NCBI RefSeq assembly: GCF_000002425.4
Contig: NC_037266.1
Location: 6,947,180-7,011,179 of the forward strand
DNA: 64,000 nucleotides
Source: Physcomitrium patens
Lineage: Eukaryota; Streptophyta; Bryopsida; Funariales; Funariaceae
Direction of reading: 5' to 3'
The notes under the pieces are model-generated. The model worked only from the letters and a program-made list of their open reading frames with translations, had not been told where the DNA came from and ran no database searches. Below are positions 39,176-50,900 of this stretch, one piece after another (position 1 is the stretch's first letter; the number at the start of each line of letters is the position of its first letter). Both the position numbers and the translations under genes were made by a program.

Positions 39176-41938
39176 TTATGTTGATGGAGCTAGAACGGAT
39201 GGAGATTTGAATCTTGGGAACCAACTAAACAGCCCGTGGGCTTCTTTAACCTTGGCAGGTTCTTGTCTTCCTAATACAACAGTGGAAGCATCAACACACA
39301 TTGCCATGTTCTCGAATGGTAGAGCTACAGTAGCCTTCCCTCTCAGCACCGACATCAAGTCAGTGTCAAGGTCTTGTGTTTCTGTGCTTCTTGGCTCCTC
39401 TTCCGCAGTCAACTGCAGAGGAGAAACTCGTGCTGGAAATACGGGTCTTATTCTGAACATACAGCAAACCAAGACATGAATTTTAGCGAATTCCTTACTG
39501 AATAATCACATCCACTTCTTCAAGCTGACCTGCTTAGACAACACTACTAAGTTTCTAAATTGGAACAGTTACTCCCATGTTCAGTTAAGGCACACAAAAG
39601 TAAATGATTTCAAATCACATATTATGCTCAAGATAGAATGTAGAGAACACTTACCTGCAATTTAGTCTGCACGTAGACTTAAGATCTGGCTGTTGCTTTG
39701 TCTTTCCACTGCATTGACATATGAAAAAGGTTGGAGCATAAATGTGACAAGAAGTCCCGAGTACATTTGAATTTTCGCTCTACTGGAAAAAGAAAAAAAC
39801 GAGGGAAGTAGTTACATAGAGAAGAATCGGAACAAAGTGCGAAGAAGGGAAGGCTGGATCTCATTTCAATTATTAAAGAATCTATTATTTAAGAGGTATG
39901 ATTTATCTGCCGTGAAAATTGTACGAAGACTTGATACAAAACCAAATATGTAGTGCGTATAGATAGAACGCACCTGAAACTGTGAAGGGACATCTTCATT
40001 GAGGGACAAGCCCATCCCTTGTCTTGTATGCCTAAAACTGCTGCAAGGTAATTGCCAAAGCAAGGATCAATACATCAAAGTAGTTCACCCTTCTTTTCTT
40101 AGTTTTATTGTGGTAATCCTCAAAAGGTCTGATGCATTGATCACTGTTACAGAAACACAGCCATAGGGAGAAAAGCAATAGAATGCGCAACCAATTCACA
40201 AATGTCCGTTCTGGGTAATGTAACGCTTGCAATTGTTGAGAAGTTCAATATTGCAGAGCGGTCTCCGAAAGCTACCCTGTTTCAACAACATCCACTGCAT
40301 GGTAACTTTCGCTTGACCTTAACCTTTATTTTGTCCACCAATTTTGGGTTGTATGCTCCACCACAATCGCGGAGATTCTCGTTTTTCCTAAGAAACTCTC
40401 TGCATTGAGGGCACTGCAATGATTAGAGCATGTAGCAGCGCTGTGCATGAGGGCGTAGAAACATGAAAATAATAATAAAACTTCAAAAGCAACGGCATCA
40501 CACCAACTTACCGATGAAGGAAACAAAGCTGTTCGACTGGGGAGGCCAACTTCCTGTCACCAGAGGTCGAAGGGCCACCGGACTCCATCAGAAATTCAGG
40601 GAAAGAAAGTTCAACATCCAAGCAAAAAACAAACAAAAACTTCTACACAGTGTTTCGAAACCTTGATGGCACAGTCTGGAGCAGAAAAGTGCCAAGAAAA
40701 CTAGAATGCTTGCTGCACAGAGTATTCCAAGACTGATTAAATTGAAAACCCGATTTAAAATACCATGGAGAAGTAACACATAGAATATACTCACCTCAAT
40801 GCCGTGGTCACAAGCCTCTTTGATGTTCACTATAACTCTTGCTGTCCATCTAGAGGAAGGAATGGTATTTTAGCTTCAGTAATCTTCACCATTGTGATAA
40901 TTTTTTCCCCGAAATCTAGGATAAGCTCATGTGGAGTACCCACTGCTTAAGTTTGTTGAAACCAAACTAGACTTCGAAGCGATAATCGCGTCCCTCTATC
41001 CTGCGAGTGGCAATAAAATTTCCATTCGTCGAGTTGCCCAAATGTTCTTGCAAGCTCCGATCATCAGGATCAGTATTTCAAGGCTCACATCAAGCAAAGG
41101 TTGATTTCACTACAAGCTACTTGGAATAATTGGTACTCACGCGCTAGATGTAGGAGGATTCCAGACGATGCTCGCTAGAACCACCAGCTGCACAGGAAAA
41201 GTTGAACGTGAAAAAGGGTCTCCAAGAACTTGCAAGAACAGAATTTCAAACACTTGAGTTAGGTTTACATTGTAAACGCTGAGGTCATGGTGACATGTAA
41301 AGCGTGGTAGGTGACAGGATTGAAGGTGATGAAGAATGTTCGAACACTTTGGTAGGATGTGTTTATAAGGCTTCAACTCCGTTCCTAGGGAAGTTGTAAA
41401 TTTTAATGGACTACTTGAGGAGGTAATATGCTCTTTATATAATTTTGCTGGGGAGGCCCGTCTTCTAGCACAGTGTAGATTATACAGCTGCGCATTTGTA
41501 GCTGTATCCTGCATTGGAACTATGGTATACGCCGATGAACTCATTGGAACTAACACTTTTTTGAAAGAGTGTTGAGGAAAATGCTCGAATTGAGAGATCG
41601 TACCTCTCAGCCTGGCTTGCATACAACTGCTGTTCCTGAATCTAGAGGATCACTCTTTGAAACCACGATTGAATAAAAGCGCAGCTCGTTCCTGAACATT
41701 GCACGACATTGTGCGTCGAAATATTGCTGCAGGATGCTGGGATTAGGAACCGGTTTCTGTGTGTTTGGTTTCTCACATCTTGCTTTCTTGAGCTGGGGAG
41801 CTCGTTTAAGTTGTAAATATATGAAGTACCACGAAGACACCTGACAAAGTGAGCACAACAAGCTATCACTTCAATTCAGGTAAGGAGTACTGACTGTGGA
41901 GATGGAATACGCCCTGCGTTGTGAACGAGGATGCTCAT
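39176..41938 (-). CDS. Unrecognised protein built from about 11 short exons
   Basis: Minus-strand chain found by matching splice sites and phase: 41938-41891, 41641-41604, 41508-41415, 41187-41141, 40849-40795, 40582-40512 (or from 40642), 40413-40339, 40276-40157, 40040-39974, 39779-39655, 39452-39176. All junctions are GT-AG and the frame stays open from an ATG to a stop, giving about 338 residues (358 with the longer sixth exon). Readable pieces include MSILVHNAGRIPSPQ, CIIYTVLEDGPPQQNYIKSI, LVVLASIVWNPPTSSAWTAR, ASPVEQLCFLHRALNAESFL, RISAIVVEHTTQNWVAFGD, and SVLRGKATVALPFENMAMCVD. I do not recognise the family; no catalytic motif or certain membrane segment stands out. The first two junctions and the sixth exon boundary are the least sure. 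It starts 971 bases from, and runs away from, the gene at 42909. Confidence 0.6.
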
Positions 41939-42908
41939 ACCCAGCTGGACTGAAGTTGATGTTCGTCACTAATATTGAGTATGGTCAGCAAAGCTGGAAG
42001 AGTCAGTTGTAGCAGGATTGTAGCAGCTTGTTGGGGGTCCACATACCATCTTGGTATGTGCAGAGGTGGAGTGGGATAAAATTGCAATCTTGTATGTTGA
42101 ATGTACAATCTTGCTTTGTCCACATGACGTTACTGAGTTAACAGAGAATTGAGCTCCAACAAAAATGAGTTACATGAATATCAGTGCTACTTCTTGTTAG
42201 TGCTCTGTAGGCACACACTTAGTATCTATTACATGGATCATGTACCCAGCATACAAGAATGAATTTGTTTGATCTTCTTTTTGTCTTTCCAGTGTGCATG
42301 TCCAAAATCTGATTTTTCAATAATCTCGCTCTGTTATTCTTTTTGTTTGTACATTGTTTGAAGCACTCAATTAATTATCTAGGTTTGTGTTACGGCTGGG
42401 CTTGAACAGTAAGTGTGTGACCGATGATAAGGTGGTGAGATGAGGAGGTGAAAATGGTCTCACTATTCTTACTAGTTTAGATGTTCCAGTTGCTGTCGTA
42501 CCCGCAGCCACTTGCGTAAACCATGAACAAATCACCAAGGACTGCCCGCCATGATAAATTTTCACTTTCGGGCATGTCATTTGAACTTTTCTAAGCAAAA
42601 TAACGGTTTGTCTCCTGTGGAAGTTGAACCCTGGCTGTGTCCCTCCGCTGCAGCTCGTCCTGCTCTTCAACATCACAAAGACTTGACGTCAAACGAGACT
42701 TATTTGGTTGCAGCACGTTAGAAATTGTTGCGTGCAATGGTATTAGTCGTATGTGAAATGGATGGATACGTCACTACTGCGTCCAAGCTTAGAGTATGTT
42801 TGAGAATATCCTCAAGATTTTTGTTAAGAGTAAACACTTTGTGAACGGTTCAGCATCCAGAGAGAACCTGGCATGTTTCCTTGAAGCGCATCCGAAGATA
42901 TTATCGGG
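41939..42908. promoter_or_regulatory. Shared divergent promoter region
   Basis: This 970-base stretch separates the start codons of two divergent genes (39176-41938 minus and 42909-44367 plus). It should therefore hold both promoters and leaders. I saw no coding exon and could not place a TATA box with confidence. Confidence 0.4.
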
Positions 42909-44367
42909 ATGGAGGGGAGCTACCAATCGATTTTGTTGCAAATAGATCCCATTGAAGGAACACTAACCGAGAAACTGACCTGTCCAGTCAATCTGGCTGC
43001 ATTGCTCGACGAATCCACTGTGGAATCATTATTTACCAGCACAAATCCAATTGGTGGTGCAAACCACACACAAAATGACGAGAGGATTAGCTTGAAACAT
43101 ATTTGCGAGGAAGTGTCCAAACGTGTAAAAGATCCTCACAAAGTCGAGAATCTCATCGGCGCTGTGCTGGATCCCAATCTAGCCACTCAAATCTGTGGAG
43201 TTGGTGACGAGGTCGATCCTGCCGAGCTCAAAAGAATCCTTGATGAAGAACGCATTAGTGAAGGCTTTGAGCTTCTGGACAAAGTGCAAGACCTTCAGAA
43301 CAAATTTGTAGTAGCTACGCGCAAGATGCAGCTCTTGGAACTTCATGATTGGGAACTCACAGAGAAGATAAAATTTCTGGAGTCCAAGATCACCTTGCAA
43401 GATCATCAAGTTTTGGACGCATTCAACTGGCAGGATGAGCAATACGCACTCCTTTTCTCTCCCATGCGAAGCATATATCTACGACTTTTTTATGACCAAG
43501 TTCGTGAGGGCATTTCTCAAAAACTCTCCGCCACTCCACTCCACGCCACGCACCAGAGGGCACTTCGCCTCCGCATGTGGAATCAAGCGATTGATCATAG
43601 GTTGGATCCAAAACAGGAATGTAACAACAATCTCTGGAAATTCATGCAAGAAAGCAGTGCCATATCTCCTAAGCTCTTTAACAAATCCATCATGTGGAAC
43701 AAATTTGTGGACGAGTTACTAAGGGACAAAAAGCTGGTGGAATTACTCAACTTGTCGCCCGAATCAATCCTCCTCACCAGGTTTGGAAGACTAGACCAAG
43801 ACGGTGAGCCAAATCAACAACAATCGAATGAATCTGACTCCATACTACGAAATAAGCACGTATATGCGGAGCTCGTAACACGGCAGAGTGAGGAGCAACG
43901 GCCCCTGTACACTCTGCTCTACAAATTCCTTAACAATGCCGCTCCCGAGACCATGAACTTCAAGGTAAGGGCAACCTCTCGGTTTGTGAATTCATCAATC
44001 CATTCATCCAGCAACCATTTCTTTATCCATCCATCACTTCATACATCCCTCCATCCACCCACCCATTCATCCCCCATTCATTCCTTTATCCATCCGTCAC
44101 TTCATCCGATCATTCATCCATCTATCTCTCCCTCCCTTCATCCCTCCCTCCATCCATTCGAAGATTCTAGAACTGATCTGCCACGTCAGCATGGCGTTGG
44201 ATATTTCAATATACGTTAGTTTACTAAGCACCCACACTAATAAAACTAAGGACGGTCGCTCCTACTAGGCACAGTAATGTTTGTGAAGTTTTTAGTTCAT
44301 CAATTGACATCTTTGTGTTGTTGGACAGGCAATTTGTTCACCTAATCATGAGGAAATGCCACCTTAA
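42909..44367 (+). CDS. Unrecognised helical protein
   Basis: Large first exon 42909-43964 (352 codons from ATG), ending at a good donor (AAG|GTAAGG). A likely last exon at 44329-44367 (acceptor TTGGACAG, in phase) adds 12 residues and a stop, giving about 364 residues. Reading through the donor instead would add 84 His/Pro/Ser residues encoded by CATC-type repeats, which looks like intron. The protein is acidic and mostly helical; about 115-175 (LKRILDEERISEGFELLDKV, then QNKFVVATRKM and LTEKIKFLESKI) reads as a coiled coil. The region 180-290 is rich in aromatic residues (WQDEQYALLFSPMRSIYLRLF). No signal peptide or membrane segment. I do not recognise the family; it may be lineage-specific. 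Confidence 0.65.
43985..44160 (+). repeat. (CATC)n / (CATT)n degenerate tetranucleotide repeat
   Basis: Repeats of CATC, CATT and CATCC fill this stretch inside the inferred intron of the gene at 42909. They stay in frame by chance and would encode a His/Pro/Ser-rich tail if the intron were retained. Confidence 0.8.
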
Positions 44368-45920
44368 TAATGTTTAGATAGAAACCAATTTCAGAAAAAT
44401 TACCCAAACGAATAATAGTATCTTTGGATAATCTTAAAAATGCATCTAATTTGATTTTAGCCTTAAACAAGCTACCAAGAATTTTTAGTATATATTTTTA
44501 AGAATATTTTTTTGTATCCTCAAATGTGAATATATTTGAAGGTGGTTCTTGTAAAACTCACATGTAAAATTTCAAATTAAAAGATAAAAATAAAAAATCA
44601 TTGTTTAAAGGTCATTAGAATATATGACTTCTTTACAAAATAAGTTTTATATTTCTATTTTCTTAACATAAATTTATAATAAAATTTCCAGACATGATAA
44701 AAGTTGAATGTGATTTATTTTATAGTTTAAGATGACTTTTATTTTATTTTAAAATTAAATTTAGTTACACCTAATATATTTCTTATCACGAATTTTGGTT
44801 AAAATCTATCTCCATTAATGAAACTTTAAAACACATGGAAATAATGAAAAACGAACATATATTTTTGAGCATGATTAATTACTATTAATACAATTTGTGT
44901 CCAAATATATCTAAAAAATGGTCTTTCATTCTCAACGAGAAGCTACAACTTTGTAACAGGCTACAATGATTTCAACAACAATCTTAGTACCCACCACCAT
45001 CATAACTTTTGCACCAATCTTCTAAATTTCAATCAATCCCACAACTAATTTAAATCTCACAGAGCACAAAGCAAATAAAATTGTTACTTTAGGGCATGAA
45101 GAACAAAAAATCATGGAAAAGTAAAAGTGACTTGGCAAGCTTTTTTTAAATTATTTTTCGAGGCTCCAAAGGGGACGAGGTTCTACAGTGGCACCAACAT
45201 CGAACGGTGCCCACGGAACTACGTAGATGACACAAGAATCGTAGATTACGTGAAGAAGATAATGGAAGAAAGTAGATGATCCGGAAAATGAAGCGTAGGT
45301 CAAGTCTAGATGTGGGAAAAGTAGATGAATGATGGATGAAGACAGAAGGGAGAATTATCATCCATCAAACCAGGCTTCTCCACCTCCTCCTCCTCCTCGC
45401 CGTCCTGTTCAGCGCCATAACTAGAGACTCCATTCTTCTCCCGATTACTTCTCCTCCTCATTCTGCTTCTAAAGCTGGGCCACACCAGTGAACAGAAAAA
45501 TCACACAGAAGTACACGAATAAAAAAGAGGAGGGTCGGACTCTTGCCTTTTTCCAATCTTCGCTGCAGCCACACAGTCAGTTATTACGCAGGGCTGCAAT
45601 TGCGCCACTTCAGGAGGGAGGTTTTTCTGATCAGGGAACACCGTCGTTGCTAGGGGCTTTACCGGATTTTTCTTTGTTTCATGTGGTTTTATGAGCTTGG
45701 AGGAGGAGGGGTGAGAGAGCGAGAGAGAGGGAGAGTGGGATTGAGGGATTGAGGGATTGAGGGAGTGAGTGAGTTGCGTGGTTTGTTTTGGAGTGTTTGG
45801 ATTGGTGTAATTGAAGGGGAGGCAGGGTTGAGCATTGAAGTTTTATTGGTTTAAACCGAGAATTGGATCCTCCATGCGTGCTCAGTGGCTGGGAAGGAGG
45901 TTTTGTCCGTGGTCGTGAGA
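44368..45920. other. Intergenic AT-rich spacer and LETM1-like leader
   Basis: 44400-45120 is AT-rich with no readable gene. From about 45150 GC content rises, and a purine-rich GAGAGAGAGG stretch lies at about 45705-45775, typical of plant leaders. The 3' part is the leader of the gene starting at 45921. Confidence 0.5.
45874..45918 (+). other. Short uORF (14 codons) abutting the LETM1-like start
   Basis: ATG at 45874 opens a 14-codon frame (MRAQWLGRRFCPWS) that stops two bases before the main ATG at 45921. Such close spacing could allow termination-reinitiation or reduce initiation at the main start. Whether it is translated is inference. Confidence 0.45.
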
Positions 45921-47925
45921 ATGCATTCTGCTTTGTGCAGCGGCGTGTGTGCGGGTGTGACGGGACGGCTGGTGGAGAGTCCTGGCAGTTGCTGTAACGT
46001 ACGCAAGAGTACACATGCGGTGGACTCTCATAGTTTTTGTAGGTCGAGATCAAGCGCGCTTAAAAATTTGAAACAGGGTCCTGGATTAATTGTAGTGAGT
46101 AGGATTGCAGGTAGTGAGAAATTTAGGGTTTTTTTCCCGCTGAGGGAAGGGGGAGCTGGGCTTTTGTATCCTAGAGCGTTTTCGTCCACTTCTGAGGAGA
46201 GCGCCTCGCAAAATGGTATAGTTAGGGGCGAGGATGGTGAAACGGAGGCGTGGGGGGGCTTTGATGAAGCAAAGCCTAGCGATGGCGGGGACCAAGGCCA
46301 AAATTTCGTTCATGCGCTTCATGAGGCAGCTTCTGTCTTCCAATCTGCAATGGAGGAGCAAGAATCCCTCACTCGCGGACCTTGGTTTGCTCAGAAATGG
46401 CTTGGCATTGACAAGAATGCCTGGATGAGAGCACTCGCTTACCAGGCAATTACTTTCACACAGATGTCTTTACCGGGAAAGTTTCAAAGTCGTGACTGTT
46501 TTATATGACGATCCATTGTTAAATGGAACGTAGTCTCAATTTTGATTTCCTTAGGGCATGAAGGTCTAAGCGATGCCTCAGATGCCAAGGAGTAATTGGA
46601 TCAGATCAGTAAGATCTTGTGCTTGCTGTACCAGTGACAATTTATAGATTGCTACAGTAACCCGCCAAATCAGGTTGTTCACCTGAATTGGAGCAGTTTT
46701 TTCGTCTGTCGTATTGAATTAATTTCATATTTTATTGTTACTTTAGTTTTTTACGAAAAATTCGAAGGCAATTGACCTAGTGAATACTTACATGCAGAAT
46801 ATTCCTATTCCCACTATTCTTGCAGAAGCTCGCATTCTGAAAGAAATGATGGATATGTGATAATAATTTTCACTGCAACAATATATCATAATTCCCGTTG
46901 GATTACCAGTACTCCTTTAGATGTACGTTGTATAAGAATGCTTAATGAATCCACAATGTGAGTCCGAGTACCTTCCCTACTGGAGTTATTTTAATGGATG
47001 CACATGTGAAAGAGCGCCAAAATTATGTATGCTTTCAATTTTATTGTCCACATTTTAATTTTTCTTGGTTTGCAGGCTGCTGTACATTCGCTGCTCCAAG
47101 CAGTTCAGGAGATCGCAGCGCGTGGCGAAGGGCGAGACAGGGATATTCATATTTTGGTACAGCGTAGGTTAGTCTTTCGTGTCCATCTTACAGACAATTA
47201 TAATTATTGTTTATATGGTCCCCGACTGCGTCAGAATGTCATCTGATTTGAAGTATCTTTTTCTTGCAATCAGTGTTATTAACCAAGGCATTGGTTTTAT
47301 GAAGGACATACTATTATTCTTTCGTACAGACGGATTAACGGGTGCAGCCATTGGCAACTACCGGTGGATTTGAGCGTATCAAAATTGAACATTTTGGTTC
47401 ACTAATTAGAATAAATTATTAGTCTAATTTTTTCGTCTTGTCTTCTTGCCGGATTTCTTTGTCTGAAGCGTGCTTATTCTCTAATTCCAGATGTTTTACT
47501 GTATGCAGCTCAATGCGTCAGTGTGCGCCACTTAGAGATTCAATCCAGCAGGAGTTGTCTACAAGGGACTCGTCGTCCGATGATTGGTTGTGGCTCCAGC
47601 AGCATCCTCAGGCTGTGGCCAGCTTTGTCAGTCTCCTGGAGAAAGACAAGCGATTTGCGGCTGTAACATCCACGTATGGTTTTCCTCTAGTACTTAGCAT
47701 CGCATGTTGGACAAAGTGATGTTGCAATTCCATAATCTGTTTCCTTATGAAAGCTCGCATTTTTCTTTTCAACATGCTTTTGAGCTTCTGTAAAGGTTAC
47801 TGCTTTAACTGAAGGTCATTAAGAACCATGCCTTGATTTGCTTGATTAGAATGGTGTTAAAACTAGTGAAGTACTGGGACCTCTTTCTGGTATGTTTGCT
47901 GGTTGTTCACATCATTTATTTACTA

Positions 47926-47959
<34 letters not shown>

Positions 47960-50900
47960 TTGTAGTTAATTATTCTTGGAAGACAATCCTTCCACATTGT
48001 AGGGTTAGCGGTATCCGTTTGCTGTTCGTTTTTGTTTCAACCTAATTGCACTTTTTTTCTCACTTCAGATGATCTTTGAATCTTTTTTGCCCGCTCACAA
48101 AAGTATCATTGCAGAGGCTGGGAAGGGACGGCTGCAAGTCCAAGCAATGCAAGTGACGTTGCACTTCTTAAACTCTTTCTGACCTGTAGCGCAGCCATCA
48201 CGAAGTTAGGGGCAACAGCAGTATCTTGTCCTCTATTTACATCATTGCTACCCGAGGAGATTGGCCGCCAAATTCAAAAGCTGCTTGAGTTTATGTCAAT
48301 AGAAGACATATATAAGTTTTCATGTAGTATAGGATTCAAGCGGCAGTTTCTCGACAACTTCGGATCTAGAGCAGCAGACGTGCAAAAGTGGCAGGCTAAT
48401 GAAAGAGAAGGGGTCTTCTGGATCAATCTTATACAGCAGCTGCTTTGTGCAGCTTTAGTTAGGGAAGGTGTACACTTAAAACTACAAGTGACTGAGGGAA
48501 TTGAGGTAATGTACTTGCCGTCATCATACTCCTTGCCTAAATCCTCACATCTACGAAGAAGAGATGTTACTATGCACGAATTAACTGTGATATGTTGTGC
48601 GTATTGAACACAGAACGGGTAGGTCGTTTGGATATTTATTACAATGTTTGACATGGATTTATTTGCAATCTTAGAGCTAGCTGGTGTGCAAATGATTCAC
48701 AGATGTAAATTAATCCCATTTGAATAATACACCTAGAATACTAACGAGTGATTTGTGTCCGGAAGTTTTGGGGTGCGTCTAATGCTCATGCTCGAACAAG
48801 TTCCCTATTTTCTATCTTATTTAAAAAAGGGCGTGCAGGATCTGCAGCAGGACTTGGGCCTATTTGGATTCTTTGTCGCTTTGGGACGAAGCACTAGGGC
48901 CTATTTAGCAAGCCGAGGTGTAGGTGACTCGGAGGAATCACTTGCAAGCCTGCTTAGGTACTTGTTAAATCCTCCGTGAAAGATCCTACACCATGCATGC
49001 AATGGTAAAAGTTTGTTTTAGTTCTTTAATCAGGCGAAGTTCATGTTTGAATTAAGAAATGGTAATTTGAGGCTTATCTTCATGTGCTTTGTCCTACAGG
49101 TACTTAGATGGTGGTAGTGTCTTGTTTTATCCGCAATTTGCAAGGGTATCCTCTTACCAGCTCTTTGTGGAGGTGAGAACCAGGAACTGATGCTCTTCGA
49201 TGATTGTTGGATTGAGAAAACATTGAGAAAATGTACATGATCTTGTTCTTTGAGGAATTCTAATCAAGTCCCTTTCGATGGTCTCAAAAAGAAGTTGATA
49301 TTTTATAACGCGATTTGTTATATGTCTCCATTTTTTGGAAGAAATGATTGCTACTCTCATTGTACTGCTCCTTTACCATTTCACATATGTCTATCAAAGT
49401 ATATTCGTGGAAGAAGAACAGTTCTACTTCTATCTCACCTTTCATGGGCCAACTTGGCGTTCTTGGGCGCGATTGTTGAACTATTTCTTTTTTTATGCAG
49501 GTAGTGTGTGAAGAGATGGAGTGGCTTTCTTTCTATCCAGGAAGCCCACCAGCCAAGTCTCATAATGAGCACAAGAAGGTGATGTCTGGAGTTAGTAAAG
49601 CAGAAAAGCAAATGGCTCTTGGAGTGGCAATTCAGATGTGCTCGTCGTGGGTTGGAAGCTTTGGCCGTTACAGTACCTGGGTTCTGCAACCACAAGGTTT
49701 TCGGGGGGCCACGTTCCTTGAGAAGGGGTAACAGTTATTACGCTCACTTAACTTCAGTAGTTTTTAGTCGACCGTGCCACTAATGGCGTTTATTTTTCTA
49801 CTTCAGTGTTTTATTTCATGAGTTTTTTTCCCATTTTTCATTGCCTTACACTTTGTTTTATAAACCTAGAATGCTAGTAACTTTTCTTTTTGAAGTTGAT
49901 ACCACAAAATCCTGCTCATGCGGGTCGTGCAATCCTCAGTGTCCAGAAAGCTCTTGACCTTGAGTTCGTGATTGTTGACGAAATTATTTATTTCACTTGT
50001 TTCGTAAATCTTACTCAAGTATTGTTACTGCAACAGTCAGCAGCGCCTGGAGGAGTGCTTCAAAGTGTACAAGCTGGTAGGTAGTGATGGAACTCCAATC
50101 AGGTAAATATTCTTCTGGCTTTGCTCTATATCAATTTGTTTTTGACAAGATTTTCCCTCGTTTTGACAGCAGAGTGGTTATACTTTTGTTGGGTTTAATT
50201 TTTGACATCTATGAATAATTATTCTCGTCTGAAAAGTGTGCATGGGATAAGTCTTAACGTCGTTCTTTTCTTTGGGTACACCTTTGTGACAGGGATGGAA
50301 GCGATGGGAAAAGAAGTGTCACCGACAGCCAAAAACAAGATTTGGAAGGGAAAGCAAATGTTAAGCGGTTTGAAGATAACTTATTGCGTACTTGGGATGT
50401 TCCTACTGTGACACCTCTAAACATGAGTAAAATCCCAGCAGATCAGATGGGATTGCAGGAAATGGAACGTCAACTCAAATTATTTGATGAAGTATTCTTT
50501 TTCCTCTTACCGGGTGCTTGAATTTGTTCAAAAGTTTCTGTTAGAGCAATTTGCAATCTTATTTAGTCATTATCTGAGGTCCTAAGGATATTTTGTTGTG
50601 AAGATTACTGTTAACTTTGATTTTTTTGTGGTAATCACGTTTAGTACTTAATGTATCCGTAGCATGCAGGCAAGTAGAGCGGCAGGTTCTAAAATATTTT
50701 AAGGACTGTTACAGCGCTAGTGGCATGTTGTTTCAAGGGTGAGAGTTTTAATGTGTAGTATATACGCCTTGAAGGTCTGCAATTCTCATCATGGGGACTT
50801 ATGCTGCAGGAGCTACAAAGCGTGGAGCTCGCCATTCACAAATTGGAAATGCTCCTCAGAGAGTCTGAATCTAATGGAAGTTCCGAAAGAGAAACTTTGT

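Noticed and set aside
41137-41622. 161-codon minus-strand frame
   Set aside because: Runs through inferred introns; only the 41187-41141 part is in the supported frame, while the 41508-41415 exon is read in another frame.
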